NCBI RefSeq assembly: GCF_002158905.1
Contig: NZ_CP021431.1
Coordinates: forward strand, 3,101,001 to 3,165,000
DNA: 64,000 nt
Direction: 5' to 3'
From: Yoonia vestfoldensis
Lineage (GTDB): Bacteria; Pseudomonadota; Alphaproteobacteria; Rhodobacterales; Rhodobacteraceae
Shown here: one piece after another, positions 15,166 through 25,132 of the stretch
How positions within the stretch are numbered: the stretch's first letter is position 1
Layout of the letters: each line of letters starts with the position of its first letter
Program-made: the position numbers and the translations under genes
The notes under the pieces: model-generated
What the model saw: only the letters and a program-made list of their open reading frames with translations
Told to the model about the DNA's origin: nothing
The model's database searches: none

Positions 15166-18100
15166 TCACGTTGGCCTCTTAGGCAATGCCCGATCAATCT
15201 GAGCATGGAGCTCTCTGCCAGTCTTGGCAAAGCCAAGGATGCGCGCAGTTGCTACAATCAGATCATCGCGGGGCATTTCACCACTTTCTGCAATTACGCG
15301 CGCAGCGGCGGCTCGAGTCTCCAGCGGGGGGATTAGATCGGCCTTAGTCGGAGCACCTTCGCCTGACCGATCCCGCACTGGGCACTCATCGCGCTGGGCA
15401 TCTGTCACCGCGAAATCACCATCCATTAAAATGCCACCAGACCGAACAGCACGACCGAGTGCCTTGTCTGAAGCCGTCTGAATGCGTCCGCCGGTCCTCG
15501 CCTTACCAAAAGCAGCAGCGACCCGGCGAGCAACAAGATCACGGTGAATTGGACCTTCCGAAGTGACAATCTTCGTCACCAGATCAACAAGCACATTCAT
15601 AGCCGCCTCATGGGGCTCCACCCTCATTTTCATCATGAAGTTCGACGGCACATAAGCTGGCGCGCTGAGCTCGGGCGGTGGCGGCAAGACGGCCTCAGCG
15701 GATGGCTCTGAAACCGCTTCTGCAACAGGCGCGTTCAGGCCACCCGTATTTGCACCCGAAAACGCTGGCCCATCTGCAAGAGCAGCAGCCTGGAGAGCAA
15801 CCCTTAAACGCTCGATTTCAGCAGTACGGCGATGGAACCAATCGGTGCTCCAGATCCGGTGGAAACGCCAGCCGAGGCCTTCCAAGACATCCTGACGCAG
15901 GCGATCACGTTCACGGGCCCAAAGAGCGGAGTGATATGTGGCACCATCACATTCAACTGCGAGGATGTAGCGGCCCGGCTGTTCAGGATGCCGCACACCA
16001 AGATCGATCCGGAAGCCAGCGGCCCCAACCTGATGATCGCAAGGGTAGCCAAGACGCTCGATCACATCAGCCACATCAGACTCGAGCGGGCTGTCAGGCA
16101 ATTCGCCTGTTGCCTGCGGCTGGGCCATCTGTCCGCTCCGCGCAAATTCGAGAAAGCGCTTAAGCACCCTCGGCCCATCGCGACTAGTTCGACTGGTGTC
16201 GATGTCATTGGGATCGAACGAGCAGAAGACAACGCAGCGTGTCCTGGCACGCGAGAAGAGAACGTTAAGGCGACGCTCGCCGCCCTCGCCATTCATAGGC
16301 CCGAAGGACATGGACGTGAGGCGACCATTTGGCTCGGCCGGACCGTACCCGACCGAAATCAGGATCACATCGCGCTCGTCGCCCTGCACGTTTTCGATGT
16401 TCTTGACGAAGACATCCTCCGACCGCCCCTCGCGCAAGAAGTCATTGAGGATTTCGTCTTGGCGCCGGGCGACTTCGAGTACCTCTGTCAGCATGTCAGA
16501 TTGTGCCTTTGAGAAGGCGACCACCCCAAGGGAAAGGTCGGGGCGGGTGCGCGCGTGCTCTGCAACCGCCTTTGCGACGGCCTCGGCCTCAATCCGGTTG
16601 GTGCCAGGCCGACCCGTCCCGCGAGATCGGCTCGTATAGACACCGGGCACGCGCTGAAATGCGAGCCCGTACTCAGGATCATTTTGCACTGGCGACGGCG
16701 GTAGGATCAAACGGTGGTCATAGAACTCTGCATTGTTGACCATAATGAGCGATGGATCGCGCGAACGATAATGCCATTCGAGCATTGCCGGGTTGAGGCC
16801 GCGGGCTTCACAGAGCGTCAAGACGCTCTCCATCTCCGTCGCAGTCGCAGTGCGGACTTCCTCCTCGGCTTCCTCATCCAACTCCACATCATCAGATCCG
16901 GCGATCCGATCAAAAAAGCTGGTGGGCGGAAGCTGCTTTTGATCGCCGACTACTACGATTTGGCGGCAACGCGCAATCGCGCCCAGCGCCTCTTCGGGCC
17001 GGACTTGGCTGGCCTCGTCGATAACCAGCAAGTCGAATTGCGCGGCCCCCGGCGGCAGATATTGCGCGATGGAGATGGGGCTCATCAGCAGGACCGGTTT
17101 GATCCTCTGCACCATTTGCCCGGCAGCTTTCATCATTTGGCGGATCGGCCGATGCCGGCGCTTCTTTGCCATCTCCCCGCGCAGGAAGCCCATCTGCCCA
17201 GCAGCACCTGTTGGCAGTTGTGCCAGGTGCTTCGAGCGAACAAGTAGCCTGGTCTCATCAAGCCGTGCAGCCTCAAGACCACGAAATGCCTCCACGAGCG
17301 CATGACGATCCAGATAGGCGAGTTCGTTCATGCCTGGGAGCGCCGCACGGGCTGCTTCCCAGCGTGCCTCTGCGGTTGCAAATAGAAACTCGTCCACCGC
17401 CTTGTCAGGTGAAATCTCACCTACGTCCAACATCGTGATCAGAGACCCGAGGCCGTTGCTCTCCAGTTCACCTGATAGATGCGTGAGGCGGGCCCATTCG
17501 CCGAAACGATCAAGGGCGACGCGCATGGCGTCGATGCGCTGCCCCAGCGTTTCAAGGGATATGCCATCACCTTCTGGCCAGTTGATTGCAAGCCTTGCCA
17601 CCAGCGGATCCAACACCGAGGCCAAGCCATCCAAAGCGGCGGTCAATTCGGGTTCACCAGCGGCTGCAGCGCTAATCCGATCAACACTCTCAGCGTCAGC
17701 GGACGGAACGATTGCTGCGATCCGTCCCAGCCATTCGGCCTGAGCGAGGAGCGATGTGAAAGGCGTGCGTTCGCCGCGCCACGCTGAGCCCAGGACCTCC
17801 TTGAGCCAGCCTTCCTCATCCGCCAGCTCTTTTCGTCGACGTTGAACAGCAACGAGTTCGTCGACATGCTTAAGGCGATCTGCAGGCGCGCTGGGCAGGG
17901 GGCCGCTCAAGACAGTCGCGAGCTCTTTGCTGGCCGAGCGATAGGTTCCGAAGAGCCGTGCCCAAAATGAACCCACGCCGGGTGCCAATCGGGCGCGCAA
18001 CGTATCGGCTGAAATCCCGAACGCCGGCTCGGTAAAACGCGTGTCGGCCGCTTCGCGCGCCTCTACCCACGCGCGGCCAGCGCTGAGGGCTTCCTGAAGG

Positions 18101-19830
18101 CGAGGATCGCTCGCTTGCGATAGCAGAACCGCGGTCGCGTCTTGGGCATCTGCCGGCCTATTAGCCGCTGCACGCAGAAGGTCTCGCAAGGTGAGGCAAT
18201 CCGGCAGTGACGACGGCTCAGCCCTACTCGTCGACACCGCCAAGTCCGAAGCCGTCAGTTGCAGCTGCTTGATGGCTTCCGATACTTGGCGCAACTCGGG
18301 CTCTAGTCGCTGCAGATCGGTCGGCTGCAAGCTCGTTGATCCAACACCCGCGAATGGATGGCTTCGCCGCGGGCCGGATGATTCAAGCAGATCTGCATAG
18401 GCTGCCACACGATCCGCAAGATTTCGCCGGGTTGCGTCGTCAAGAGCGGCCAATCCGTCACGGGCCAGCCTAGGGGGCGGCAGTTCCTTGCCCACGAAAC
18501 GGGTAATTTCCGCCATCGCCCGATATGGCGTGAAGGCATACCCGGGAACGGGTTCATGCAGCAGCGCGCTGACACTGTTCAGCCTGTCTCGTGCCTCGCG
18601 CAGCGCATCTGGCGGTTCCGGCATCTCTGGCGCTGCTCGCCCAGCGTTCAATGTGCGCGCGAGTTCCTCAAGGAATACCTTCTTGTTCGCGGCGCGTGAA
18701 TGAATCTCAAGGCATAGGTCACCCAGGCCCACTTTCTGCAACCGGTCATGCACGACCGACAGCGCAGCCATTTTCTCGGCCACGAAAAGCACGGTCTTTC
18801 CGTCATGGGCAGCGCCCGCGATGATGTTCGCAATTGTCTGCGATTTGCCTGTTCCCGGCGGCCCCTGAACGACAAGATTGCGCCCCGCACGCACCTCCTC
18901 GATGACGCGGGTTTGAGACGCATCCGCTGGGACCACATGCAACAGATCCGAAGGGGCAAGCCGAGGATCAAGCGGTTCCTGGGGACCGAAAAGTGGCTCT
19001 GATCGTTCGAACCCACCTCCGAGAAGTCCACCAAGAACCGGGTGATCCTCGAACGCACCCTCTGGCCATTGCACTGGCTCCAGGTCTCGCATCATCAAGA
19101 GCTTCGAGAACGAAAAAAAGCCGAGCTGCATGCCATCGCGATCGATCGACCAGCGGGTTCGATTTTCGATGCGCTCACCCAGATCGTCGAAATAGGCTTC
19201 TGGAGCGAATGTTTCGTCCTCGGCAATCTCTGGCAACTCAAACCCGAAATCAGCCCTCAAGCGTTCTTGAAGAGGAAGGTTCGTTACGATTTCGGTATCA
19301 CGCGCGCGCAGATCGAACGTCGCTCGCCGTTCATCTCGGACCAACTCGACCGGAAGCAGGATGAGTGGGGACTCGCGCAGGGTCTGCGAACTCTCACTTT
19401 CGTACCAGCGCAGAAAACCCATCGCAAGGTAAAGGATGTTGAAGCCCTGCTCTTCCTCTGACGTGCGGGCGTCCGTGAACAACCGCAGCAGTCGGCGCTG
19501 AAGTGCTTCCTGCCCAAGCCGAGTTTCGAGGAATTGATCCTGGTATCGCGCTGAACTATCGGCGTCACCAACGGACAGCAAGAGGCCCTCGCTGTCACCT
19601 TCATCGTCAGCGTCTTCTTCATCTCGCGCCAGGAAACGCATCCGCTTTCCTTGAGCCCTGACAAGATCGAAGATGTCGGCCGTGCGCTCACCATCGATGT
19701 CCAGTGCGTTTGACCGCTTGGATGAACGGTTCACATGGATAAGTCGGTTCCGCGTGCCTGTTTCCACAAGTCGGCGACGAGCGTCACCGAGTAGGCCGGA
19801 AAGATTGGTGGGGCGGGATTGGTCTTGCAT
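15166..19830 (-). CDS. Giant DUF4011 / SF1 helicase / Vsr-like nuclease / DUF3320 protein
   Basis: A 1,554-residue protein. A DUF4011-type N-terminus (GDARRRLVETGTRNRLIHV) leads to a superfamily 1 helicase core split over most of the length. The Walker A is GPPGTGKSQTIANII near residue 325, the Walker B/DExx is VIDEASQV near 935, then VVGDQKQLPPTSFF, and motif VI lies in RLNVLFSRARTR. A Vsr/MTES_1575-type nuclease domain follows around 1270-1370 (RIDLGV then AVECDGATYH), and a DUF3320-like C-terminus at about 1410-1480. The start chosen (ATG at 19830) is 24 bases after the hsdR stop; a TTG five codons earlier is possible. The nuclease-helicase build and operon position point to a DNA-targeting defence role. 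Confidence 0.85.
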   Translation of the reverse strand: MQDQSRPTNLSGLLGDARRRLVETGTRNRLIHVNRSSKRSNALDIDGERTADIFDLVRAQGKRMRFLARDEEDADDEGDSEGLLLSVGDADSSARYQDQFLETRLGQEALQRRLLRLFTDARTSEEEQGFNILYLAMGFLRWYESESSQTLRESPLILLPVELVRDERRATFDLRARDTEIVTNLPLQERLRADFGFELPEIAEDETFAPEAYFDDLGERIENRTRWSIDRDGMQLGFFSFSKLLMMRDLEPVQWPEGAFEDHPVLGGLLGGGFERSEPLFGPQEPLDPRLAPSDLLHVVPADASQTRVIEEVRAGRNLVVQGPPGTGKSQTIANIIAGAAHDGKTVLFVAEKMAALSVVHDRLQKVGLGDLCLEIHSRAANKKVFLEELARTLNAGRAAPEMPEPPDALREARDRLNSVSALLHEPVPGYAFTPYRAMAEITRFVGKELPPPRLARDGLAALDDATRRNLADRVAAYADLLESSGPRRSHPFAGVGSTSLQPTDLQRLEPELRQVSEAIKQLQLTASDLAVSTSRAEPSSLPDCLTLRDLLRAAANRPADAQDATAVLLSQASDPRLQEALSAGRAWVEAREAADTRFTEPAFGISADTLRARLAPGVGSFWARLFGTYRSASKELATVLSGPLPSAPADRLKHVDELVAVQRRRKELADEEGWLKEVLGSAWRGERTPFTSLLAQAEWLGRIAAIVPSADAESVDRISAAAAGEPELTAALDGLASVLDPLVARLAINWPEGDGISLETLGQRIDAMRVALDRFGEWARLTHLSGELESNGLGSLITMLDVGEISPDKAVDEFLFATAEARWEAARAALPGMNELAYLDRHALVEAFRGLEAARLDETRLLVRSKHLAQLPTGAAGQMGFLRGEMAKKRRHRPIRQMMKAAGQMVQRIKPVLLMSPISIAQYLPPGAAQFDLLVIDEASQVRPEEALGAIARCRQIVVVGDQKQLPPTSFFDRIAGSDDVELDEEAEEEVRTATATEMESVLTLCEARGLNPAMLEWHYRSRDPSLIMVNNAEFYDHRLILPPSPVQNDPEYGLAFQRVPGVYTSRSRGTGRPGTNRIEAEAVAKAVAEHARTRPDLSLGVVAFSKAQSDMLTEVLEVARRQDEILNDFLREGRSEDVFVKNIENVQGDERDVILISVGYGPAEPNGRLTSMSFGPMNGEGGERRLNVLFSRARTRCVVFCSFDPNDIDTSRTSRDGPRVLKRFLEFARSGQMAQPQATGELPDSPLESDVADVIERLGYPCDHQVGAAGFRIDLGVRHPEQPGRYILAVECDGATYHSALWARERDRLRQDVLEGLGWRFHRIWSTDWFHRRTAEIERLRVALQAAALADGPAFSGANTGGLNAPVAEAVSEPSAEAVLPPPPELSAPAYVPSNFMMKMRVEPHEAAMNVLVDLVTKIVTSEGPIHRDLVARRVAAAFGKARTGGRIQTASDKALGRAVRSGGILMDGDFAVTDAQRDECPVRDRSGEGAPTKADLIPPLETRAAAARVIAESGEMPRDDLIVATARILGFAKTGRELHAQIDRALPKRPT

Positions 19831-19854
19831 ACGGCTATCTTTCAAGATTTGTTT

Positions 19855-22800
19855 TTACTCGCCCAGACCGAGCGCTTCTCCACGCTTCAGGATCTCGTAG
19901 ATGACCCCCTCGAGGATTGGCAGGGCCTGCCGGTCCTTACTCAGGAGCAGCGTCGCGAGGGCGTTGTGCGAGGACATAGCCCGGACCACCGCCGCCTGAA
20001 CAGCACCAGGCAGGTTACCCTTCATCGCTTGGTCCTTTGTGTTCTTCTCGATCTGTGCCATGACCACCCGGTTTTCGCGGGTGATCGCCGCCACCTGGTT
20101 CACGAAGGCGACCTGATCCTCGATCGGGCTCGCCTCACCGAAGAGACTGTTCAGCCGCTCGATCAGCTCCTGGATGTAGACCGGCAACGCGCCGGGACGT
20201 CTGCCTCCACCGCCCCCCTTGTCGGGCTGGAGAATGGGCTCCTCGGGTTCGGCTTCACCCTCGACCGGTTCGCGTTCCGCGATCTGGTATCCGGTGAGCG
20301 CGATCCCGTGCAGGTCGATCTGGTTGGGCGGGATCCCGTCCAGCCGGTTCGCCAGCAGCTTGGCGAAGGCAGCGAAGGTCTCGAGGTCCGGGTCTCCGAG
20401 GTCGACCAACTGCGCGATATAGGAGTAGAGCCGACCGAACCGGGCCAGACCTGCCTTGAAATCCGTAAGGGAGACGATCGCCGTCTCGACCTGTTCGCGC
20501 TCATGATCCGCGCGCTTCATCCCGTCCTCGTTACCGGCGCTTTTGGCGCGCTGCCAAGCGTCCTCGGCCTCGCTGGCCCGGTCCCGCAGCTCGGCGAGGC
20601 GCAAGTTATAGGCGTCCGTCGGCTCCTGGGTAGCCGCGAACATCGCCTTATGTGCCGCTTCGTCATCCTTTCCACTGGTGGCGGCAGCAGCGGTCCGGAA
20701 CCGGGCCCGCTGGAAGTCGAGTACATGCTGGTCGACATAGAGTCCCTGATCGTCAAGGAAGCCCTTCAGGTCATAGATGACGTTGAGGTCCTGAACCTCC
20801 TCGATTCGGGCGCCCCGATCATACTGCGCGAAGGCGGCCTGGACCACGTCCGGGTCGTTGATGAAGTCGATGACGAAGGTCTGGTCCTTCCCGGGGAAGG
20901 TCCGGTTAAGGCGGGAGAAGGTCTGAACGATCTCCACAGCGTTCGCGATCTTCTTGTCCACGTACATCGCGACCAACTTCGGCTGGTCGAACCCGGTCTG
21001 AAACTTGTTCGCAACCAGCATGACACGGTACTCCGGCCGGTCGAAGACGTGGCGCAGGTCCTTGCCGGCTGCGTCCGGGTTCATGTTCGCCTCGGTGAAC
21101 TCCGCGTCCTCCTCGACGATAAACGCGTCCCCCTTCAGAAGGTCATCGTTCGTGTGCATCACCTCGCGCCCGGTCAGTTTCCCCGAAAAGGCGACAAGGG
21201 CCCGGATGTTACCATAGGCGGGGTTCGCGGCGATGAAGGCGTCGAAGGCCCGCTTGTACCTGACAGCCGATGCCCGGGAGCTGGTGACGACCATCGCTTT
21301 CGCCTTCCCGTCCAGCAGGTGGGCCACGTTCTTCGAGAAGTGCTCGATGATGAACCGGACCTTCTGGGTGACGTTCGTCGGATGCAGCGTCATCCACTTC
21401 GCCAGCGCCCGCTTGGCCGCCTTCCCGTCGACCCTCTTCTCCTCAACGATCTCCTGGCCCAGGTTGAAAGCGGTCTTGTAGGGGACGTATCCCCGGAGCA
21501 CGTCGAGGATGAACCCCTCCTCGATTGCCTGCCGCATCTCGTATTTGTGGAATGAGACCGGCAGGTTGTCGTTCCCGGCCGGGCGTGAAGGGTCCATTGG
21601 GCGTCCGAAGAGCATCATGGTCGAATGCTTCGGGGTCGCCGTGAAGGCGAAATGGGACACGTTCGCCGGGCGTTTTCGGGCCCGCTGGATCTCAAGGACG
21701 ATGTCCTCGACCGTCATATCCGCCGCGTCCTTCCGCGCGGACAGGGACAGCGTCGCCTGAAGTTTGGACGCCGTGTTCCCGGTCTGGGAGTTGTGCGCCT
21801 CGTCGATGATCACCGCGAAGTTCCGGTCCCGCAGCGACCGCTCGGTAAGGATCGCCTCCATCGCGAAGGGGAAGGTCTGAATGGTCACCACGATGATCGG
21901 CGTGCCTTTCAGCATCGCCACGCTCAGCTGGTCGCTCTTCGACTTCGACGAAGTTTCCCGATCGATGGCGGCGATCAACCCCTTCTGGTGGTCGATCTGC
22001 TGGACCGCGTCCTGCAACTGACCGTCCAGGACGTTCCGGTCTGTCACGATGATCACCGTGTCGAAAATCGGCGTCCCGTCATCCCGGCGCAGCTTCACCA
22101 GGTCATGCGCCGTCCAGGCGATAGTCGAGGTTTTGCCGGATCCGGCGCTGTGCTCGCACAGGTAGGGGTGCCCGGCCCCCTTCGCCTTGGCATCGGCGAT
22201 CATCTTGTTGACCGCGTCAAACTGGTGAAACCGCGGGAAGATCAGGGTCTCCTTGACCGACCAGTTCCCCTTCAGGTCCACCACGTTCTTCTTCTCGACA
22301 TAGACGAAGCTGTGGAAGATCCGCAGGAACGCGTCCGGCTGGCAGATCTCCTCCCAGAAATAGGCGACCGGGTATTCCCCATCGGCCCGGGCCGCGTTAC
22401 CGGCCCGGCCGTCGTTCCCCTTGTTGAAGGGGAGGAAGAAGGTATCGTCGCCCGCGAGCTTCGTGGTCATCCAGATCTCGCTGTCCGACATCGCGAAATG
22501 GACCACGGCGCCCCGCTTGAAGGTCAGGAGCGGGTGCTTGCGTTTCGTGATCGGGTCGACCGGGGGCCGGTCGCGGCGGTACTGAGCCTTCGCGTGTTCG
22601 ACCGACTGGGTGAAGTCTGTCTTGAGCTCGACCGTGGCGAGCGGCAGGCCGTTCAGGAACAGGCCGAGGTCGATGGCAAGTTCGCGCCCGGGGTGGTATT
22701 TCAGCTGCGGAACGACCCGCAGTCGGTTCGACGCGTAGCGGTGCAGGACCTTCTCGTTCCGCTCGTCCTCCGGCGCCGCCTCGGACAGGTCCAGGTGACC

Positions 22801-23085
22801 ACCGCCCGCGATCGAGAAGCCCCGGCGCAGGGTCTGGATCATCCCCTGCTTCTCCAGGGCTGTATCTAGCCGGTCCATGATCACCTCGAGGGTCTTGTCA
22901 CCGTTCGTCGCCTGGATCCGGTCCCATTTCTGGGGCTGAGTGGCCCGGAGCCAAGCCTCCAGGTCCTCCGGGTACATGGCACGCTCCGCGTCATAGGCGT
23001 CGGTCGTGCTAACCAGCCAACCAGCGGCGGCGAGCTTCTGGACGATATAGGCCTCGAGATGTTTCTCGTGATGCAGGTCGCTCAT
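19855..23085 (-). CDS. hsdR: Type I restriction enzyme subunit R (HsdR)
   Basis: A 1,076-residue subunit with an N-terminal PD-ExK nuclease (ELAIDLGLFLNGLPLATVEL followed by K). The SF2 translocase core carries AGSGKT (Walker A), DEAH in VIIDEAHNSQTGN, and ATPKHS. The C-terminal part is helical and would contact the methylase. It cleaves DNA after translocation when the HsdMS complex meets unmodified sites. The start is the ATG overlapping the GIY-YIG stop by 4 bases; the open frame extends 48 codons upstream only as an overlap artefact. It lies between the GIY-YIG and helicase genes. Confidence 0.95.
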   Translation of the reverse strand: MSDLHHEKHLEAYIVQKLAAAGWLVSTTDAYDAERAMYPEDLEAWLRATQPQKWDRIQATNGDKTLEVIMDRLDTALEKQGMIQTLRRGFSIAGGGHLDLSEAAPEDERNEKVLHRYASNRLRVVPQLKYHPGRELAIDLGLFLNGLPLATVELKTDFTQSVEHAKAQYRRDRPPVDPITKRKHPLLTFKRGAVVHFAMSDSEIWMTTKLAGDDTFFLPFNKGNDGRAGNAARADGEYPVAYFWEEICQPDAFLRIFHSFVYVEKKNVVDLKGNWSVKETLIFPRFHQFDAVNKMIADAKAKGAGHPYLCEHSAGSGKTSTIAWTAHDLVKLRRDDGTPIFDTVIIVTDRNVLDGQLQDAVQQIDHQKGLIAAIDRETSSKSKSDQLSVAMLKGTPIIVVTIQTFPFAMEAILTERSLRDRNFAVIIDEAHNSQTGNTASKLQATLSLSARKDAADMTVEDIVLEIQRARKRPANVSHFAFTATPKHSTMMLFGRPMDPSRPAGNDNLPVSFHKYEMRQAIEEGFILDVLRGYVPYKTAFNLGQEIVEEKRVDGKAAKRALAKWMTLHPTNVTQKVRFIIEHFSKNVAHLLDGKAKAMVVTSSRASAVRYKRAFDAFIAANPAYGNIRALVAFSGKLTGREVMHTNDDLLKGDAFIVEEDAEFTEANMNPDAAGKDLRHVFDRPEYRVMLVANKFQTGFDQPKLVAMYVDKKIANAVEIVQTFSRLNRTFPGKDQTFVIDFINDPDVVQAAFAQYDRGARIEEVQDLNVIYDLKGFLDDQGLYVDQHVLDFQRARFRTAAAATSGKDDEAAHKAMFAATQEPTDAYNLRLAELRDRASEAEDAWQRAKSAGNEDGMKRADHEREQVETAIVSLTDFKAGLARFGRLYSYIAQLVDLGDPDLETFAAFAKLLANRLDGIPPNQIDLHGIALTGYQIAEREPVEGEAEPEEPILQPDKGGGGGRRPGALPVYIQELIERLNSLFGEASPIEDQVAFVNQVAAITRENRVVMAQIEKNTKDQAMKGNLPGAVQAAVVRAMSSHNALATLLLSKDRQALPILEGVIYEILKRGEALGLGE

Positions 23086-24008
23086 TCCGTCACCTCCGAC
23101 CCGCAAGCCTGTGCCTGCTGCCACTCGTGATAATTCAGCTTTGATCCCCGGACTTTCCATTCCAGTCGCCCGTTGCTGTTCCGGTCCAGCACCACTGCCG
23201 CCGCGGCCGAAGGGCTGCCGAACGGCCACGGCTTAGCGAAGCGCATCCTGTCCTCCGCGTGGGGGATCAGCACACCCTCGACGATCATTTTTTCCTTTAG
23301 CCCGCCATAGCTCTGCTGGACATACCCGGTTCCGATCAGGGCCTCGGAGCCTTCTAAAACAACGAATTCCCCGTCTTCCTCGACCGCAGTCGCTTGGACG
23401 CCACTCTTGTGGCGGATCTCGAAATGGACCTCTTCGGCGGTCTTATCATTAGCGAGTTTCGCGACCTGAGTCACCGCGCGAGGCTGAGGTTTCAGCATGT
23501 CGAGCCCGATGACCGGCAGGATAATTCCCAGGTTCGCGAGGAACTGTTCCATGTTCGCGACATCCGCCTCAGGCAGGCGGCGGCGGTCGGTGTCGGGCTG
23601 GGTGCCGTTGTCAAGCGTCACCCGGCCCGCCTGCGTGGTAACCCGGATCAGCCGCGCCTCGAGGTATTCGGCGTGCCCCTTCGAGAGGTCGTCGTCGCTG
23701 GTGGTGACGGTGATCGCGGTTTCCCAGAAGTCGCGCTTCTTCGCGCTCTGTTCGATCCGCTCGGATACTGAGTTGCCTGAACCGATATAGACCCGGGTCA
23801 CGCCGGGCTTGTCCGGGTCCGGGCCGGACAGGATGTAGACCCCGGTCCGGTCCACCTCTGACCGAGCGGTTAGCTCGCCGAAGGCCGAGGCGCCGCTGAC
23901 GAACAACAGCCCCGTCCAACCGTGGATCGTCGCCTTGCGCAGGCCCGTTGGTTTCCCGTCGACCAGGAAAAGCTGGATGGTCCGGCCAAAGGTTTCGCTT
24001 GTGGTCAT
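23082..24008 (-). CDS. GIY-YIG nuclease-family protein with DUF4357
   Basis: A 308-residue protein. The GIY-YIG core shows TGVYIL near residues 55-60, VYIGSG near 73-78, a conserved Arg in SERIEQ shortly after, and a Glu in AEYLEARLIR near 115. The C-terminal part (about 240-300) has the DUF4357 pattern (FGSPSAAAAVVLDRNSNGRLEWK). Such proteins recur inside type I restriction operons. It is translationally coupled to hsdR (ATGA) and lies downstream of the Abi gene. It may be an accessory nuclease or an anti-phage effector; activity is not established. Confidence 0.85.
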   Translation of the reverse strand: MTTSETFGRTIQLFLVDGKPTGLRKATIHGWTGLLFVSGASAFGELTARSEVDRTGVYILSGPDPDKPGVTRVYIGSGNSVSERIEQSAKKRDFWETAITVTTSDDDLSKGHAEYLEARLIRVTTQAGRVTLDNGTQPDTDRRRLPEADVANMEQFLANLGIILPVIGLDMLKPQPRAVTQVAKLANDKTAEEVHFEIRHKSGVQATAVEEDGEFVVLEGSEALIGTGYVQQSYGGLKEKMIVEGVLIPHAEDRMRFAKPWPFGSPSAAAAVVLDRNSNGRLEWKVRGSKLNYHEWQQAQACGSEVTE

Positions 24009-24063
24009 GCGGCCACCTCTTTCAGGAGTTTTGCCAGCTTTGATTGGGCAGTAACCGGTATTT

Positions 24064-24966
24064 TCATACCTTCCATACCGATCCGACGCGCCAATCCGCT
24101 GGAAAGCCCATGCTGGCAGGATCAGCCAACGGGCAGCCGTCGATCAGCGCAACAAGGCGCTGTTTCCATTCATTGCCCGGTGCGATCAGGGCCAAAAGAT
24201 AATCGAGCGTCACCAGAGTGTTGTGCAGATAGCGCGGATCGGCATCTCGCATGGCGACGGGCAGCTTTGCAGGAAATCTTGGTGTGGTCATCGTCACAGT
24301 GAAACGCTTGTTCCAAAGTCTGCCATGATGGGCGCAGATATTACGCACCGTGCTAATATGGTGCGCAAAGGACGTGACAACTGCTTCATCCAATGCAAAC
24401 GGATCAGCAATTGCTTTTCTGTCCGCGCGAGTTCTCAAGTTGCCGTAGAATTTCGACAACAGTCCGAAGGACATAACCTCAGCCGCCATCCAGACCGGCG
24501 GCAGCTTGGGCGAGGTGTACTTGTCACGATAGTGGATTGCGAACGTGTCTTCGGAGCGATTGAATTCTTTCTCCAACGCAGTGACGTCTTTTGCATGATG
24601 TCGGATTGCTGAGTAGTGGCCCTGTTCGAGATAGCCATGGGGGCCATAGGTCATCGCCATGTAATACGCCCATTGCGCGCGCAAGGCCACTTCGACCCGC
24701 TCGATGGCGTCGAGGACCAGCAACCGCAGTTCGCGGTCGAAGATATAGAGCGTCAGCACATCCTCGAAGGTTGTCCCGTCGCGGAAGGCGTGATCGCCAT
24801 TGTTCGCTGCGGGCACCTCGAATGGCAGCCAGTAGGCCCGCAGCCGATAGTAGGAGATGAAGTTCAGGTAGTGCTGTGCTTGGGCTTCATCACCGACGGT
24901 CATGCCGCGACGTTTGAGGAGTTCGATCTGGTTATGGACAGAAACGGCGGGTTTTTCGAACTTCAT
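24064..24966 (-). CDS. Abi family protein (Abi_2/AbiD-AbiF type, HEPN)
   Basis: A 300-residue protein beginning MKFEKPAVSVHNQIELLKRRG with the Abi_2 pattern: YYRLRAYWLPFE, LRLLVLDAIERVEVALR, and RNICAHHGRLWN near residues 210-222. The last motif is the R-x4-6-H signature of HEPN ribonucleases. Homologues cause abortive infection by degrading RNA. It lies between hsdS (165 bases upstream) and the GIY-YIG gene on the same strand, so it is embedded in the restriction locus. Confidence 0.88.
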   Translation of the reverse strand: MKFEKPAVSVHNQIELLKRRGMTVGDEAQAQHYLNFISYYRLRAYWLPFEVPAANNGDHAFRDGTTFEDVLTLYIFDRELRLLVLDAIERVEVALRAQWAYYMAMTYGPHGYLEQGHYSAIRHHAKDVTALEKEFNRSEDTFAIHYRDKYTSPKLPPVWMAAEVMSFGLLSKFYGNLRTRADRKAIADPFALDEAVVTSFAHHISTVRNICAHHGRLWNKRFTVTMTTPRFPAKLPVAMRDADPRYLHNTLVTLDYLLALIAPGNEWKQRLVALIDGCPLADPASMGFPADWRVGSVWKV

Positions 24967-25132
24967 GCGACACCCCTGTGCCGCGAAAGCGATACCCCGA
25001 AAACAAGTAACCCGCCGGGGTGCGCAGTGCGAAACCGAGGTTTCGTCCGAGGCGTGGCGGGTCTTATTGAGAAATTAGATAGGGCAGGAACCCTACCAAA
25101 GCAATAAGAAACCGACCGGTCCGCGTCAAAAG

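Noticed and set aside
19819..22869. Two long + strand open frames (578 and 414 codons) opposite hsdR
   Set aside because: They lie wholly antisense to a well-supported HsdR with intact motifs. Their predicted proteins are rich in Arg, Val, Asp and Leu with no domain, as expected for shadow frames in GC-rich DNA.
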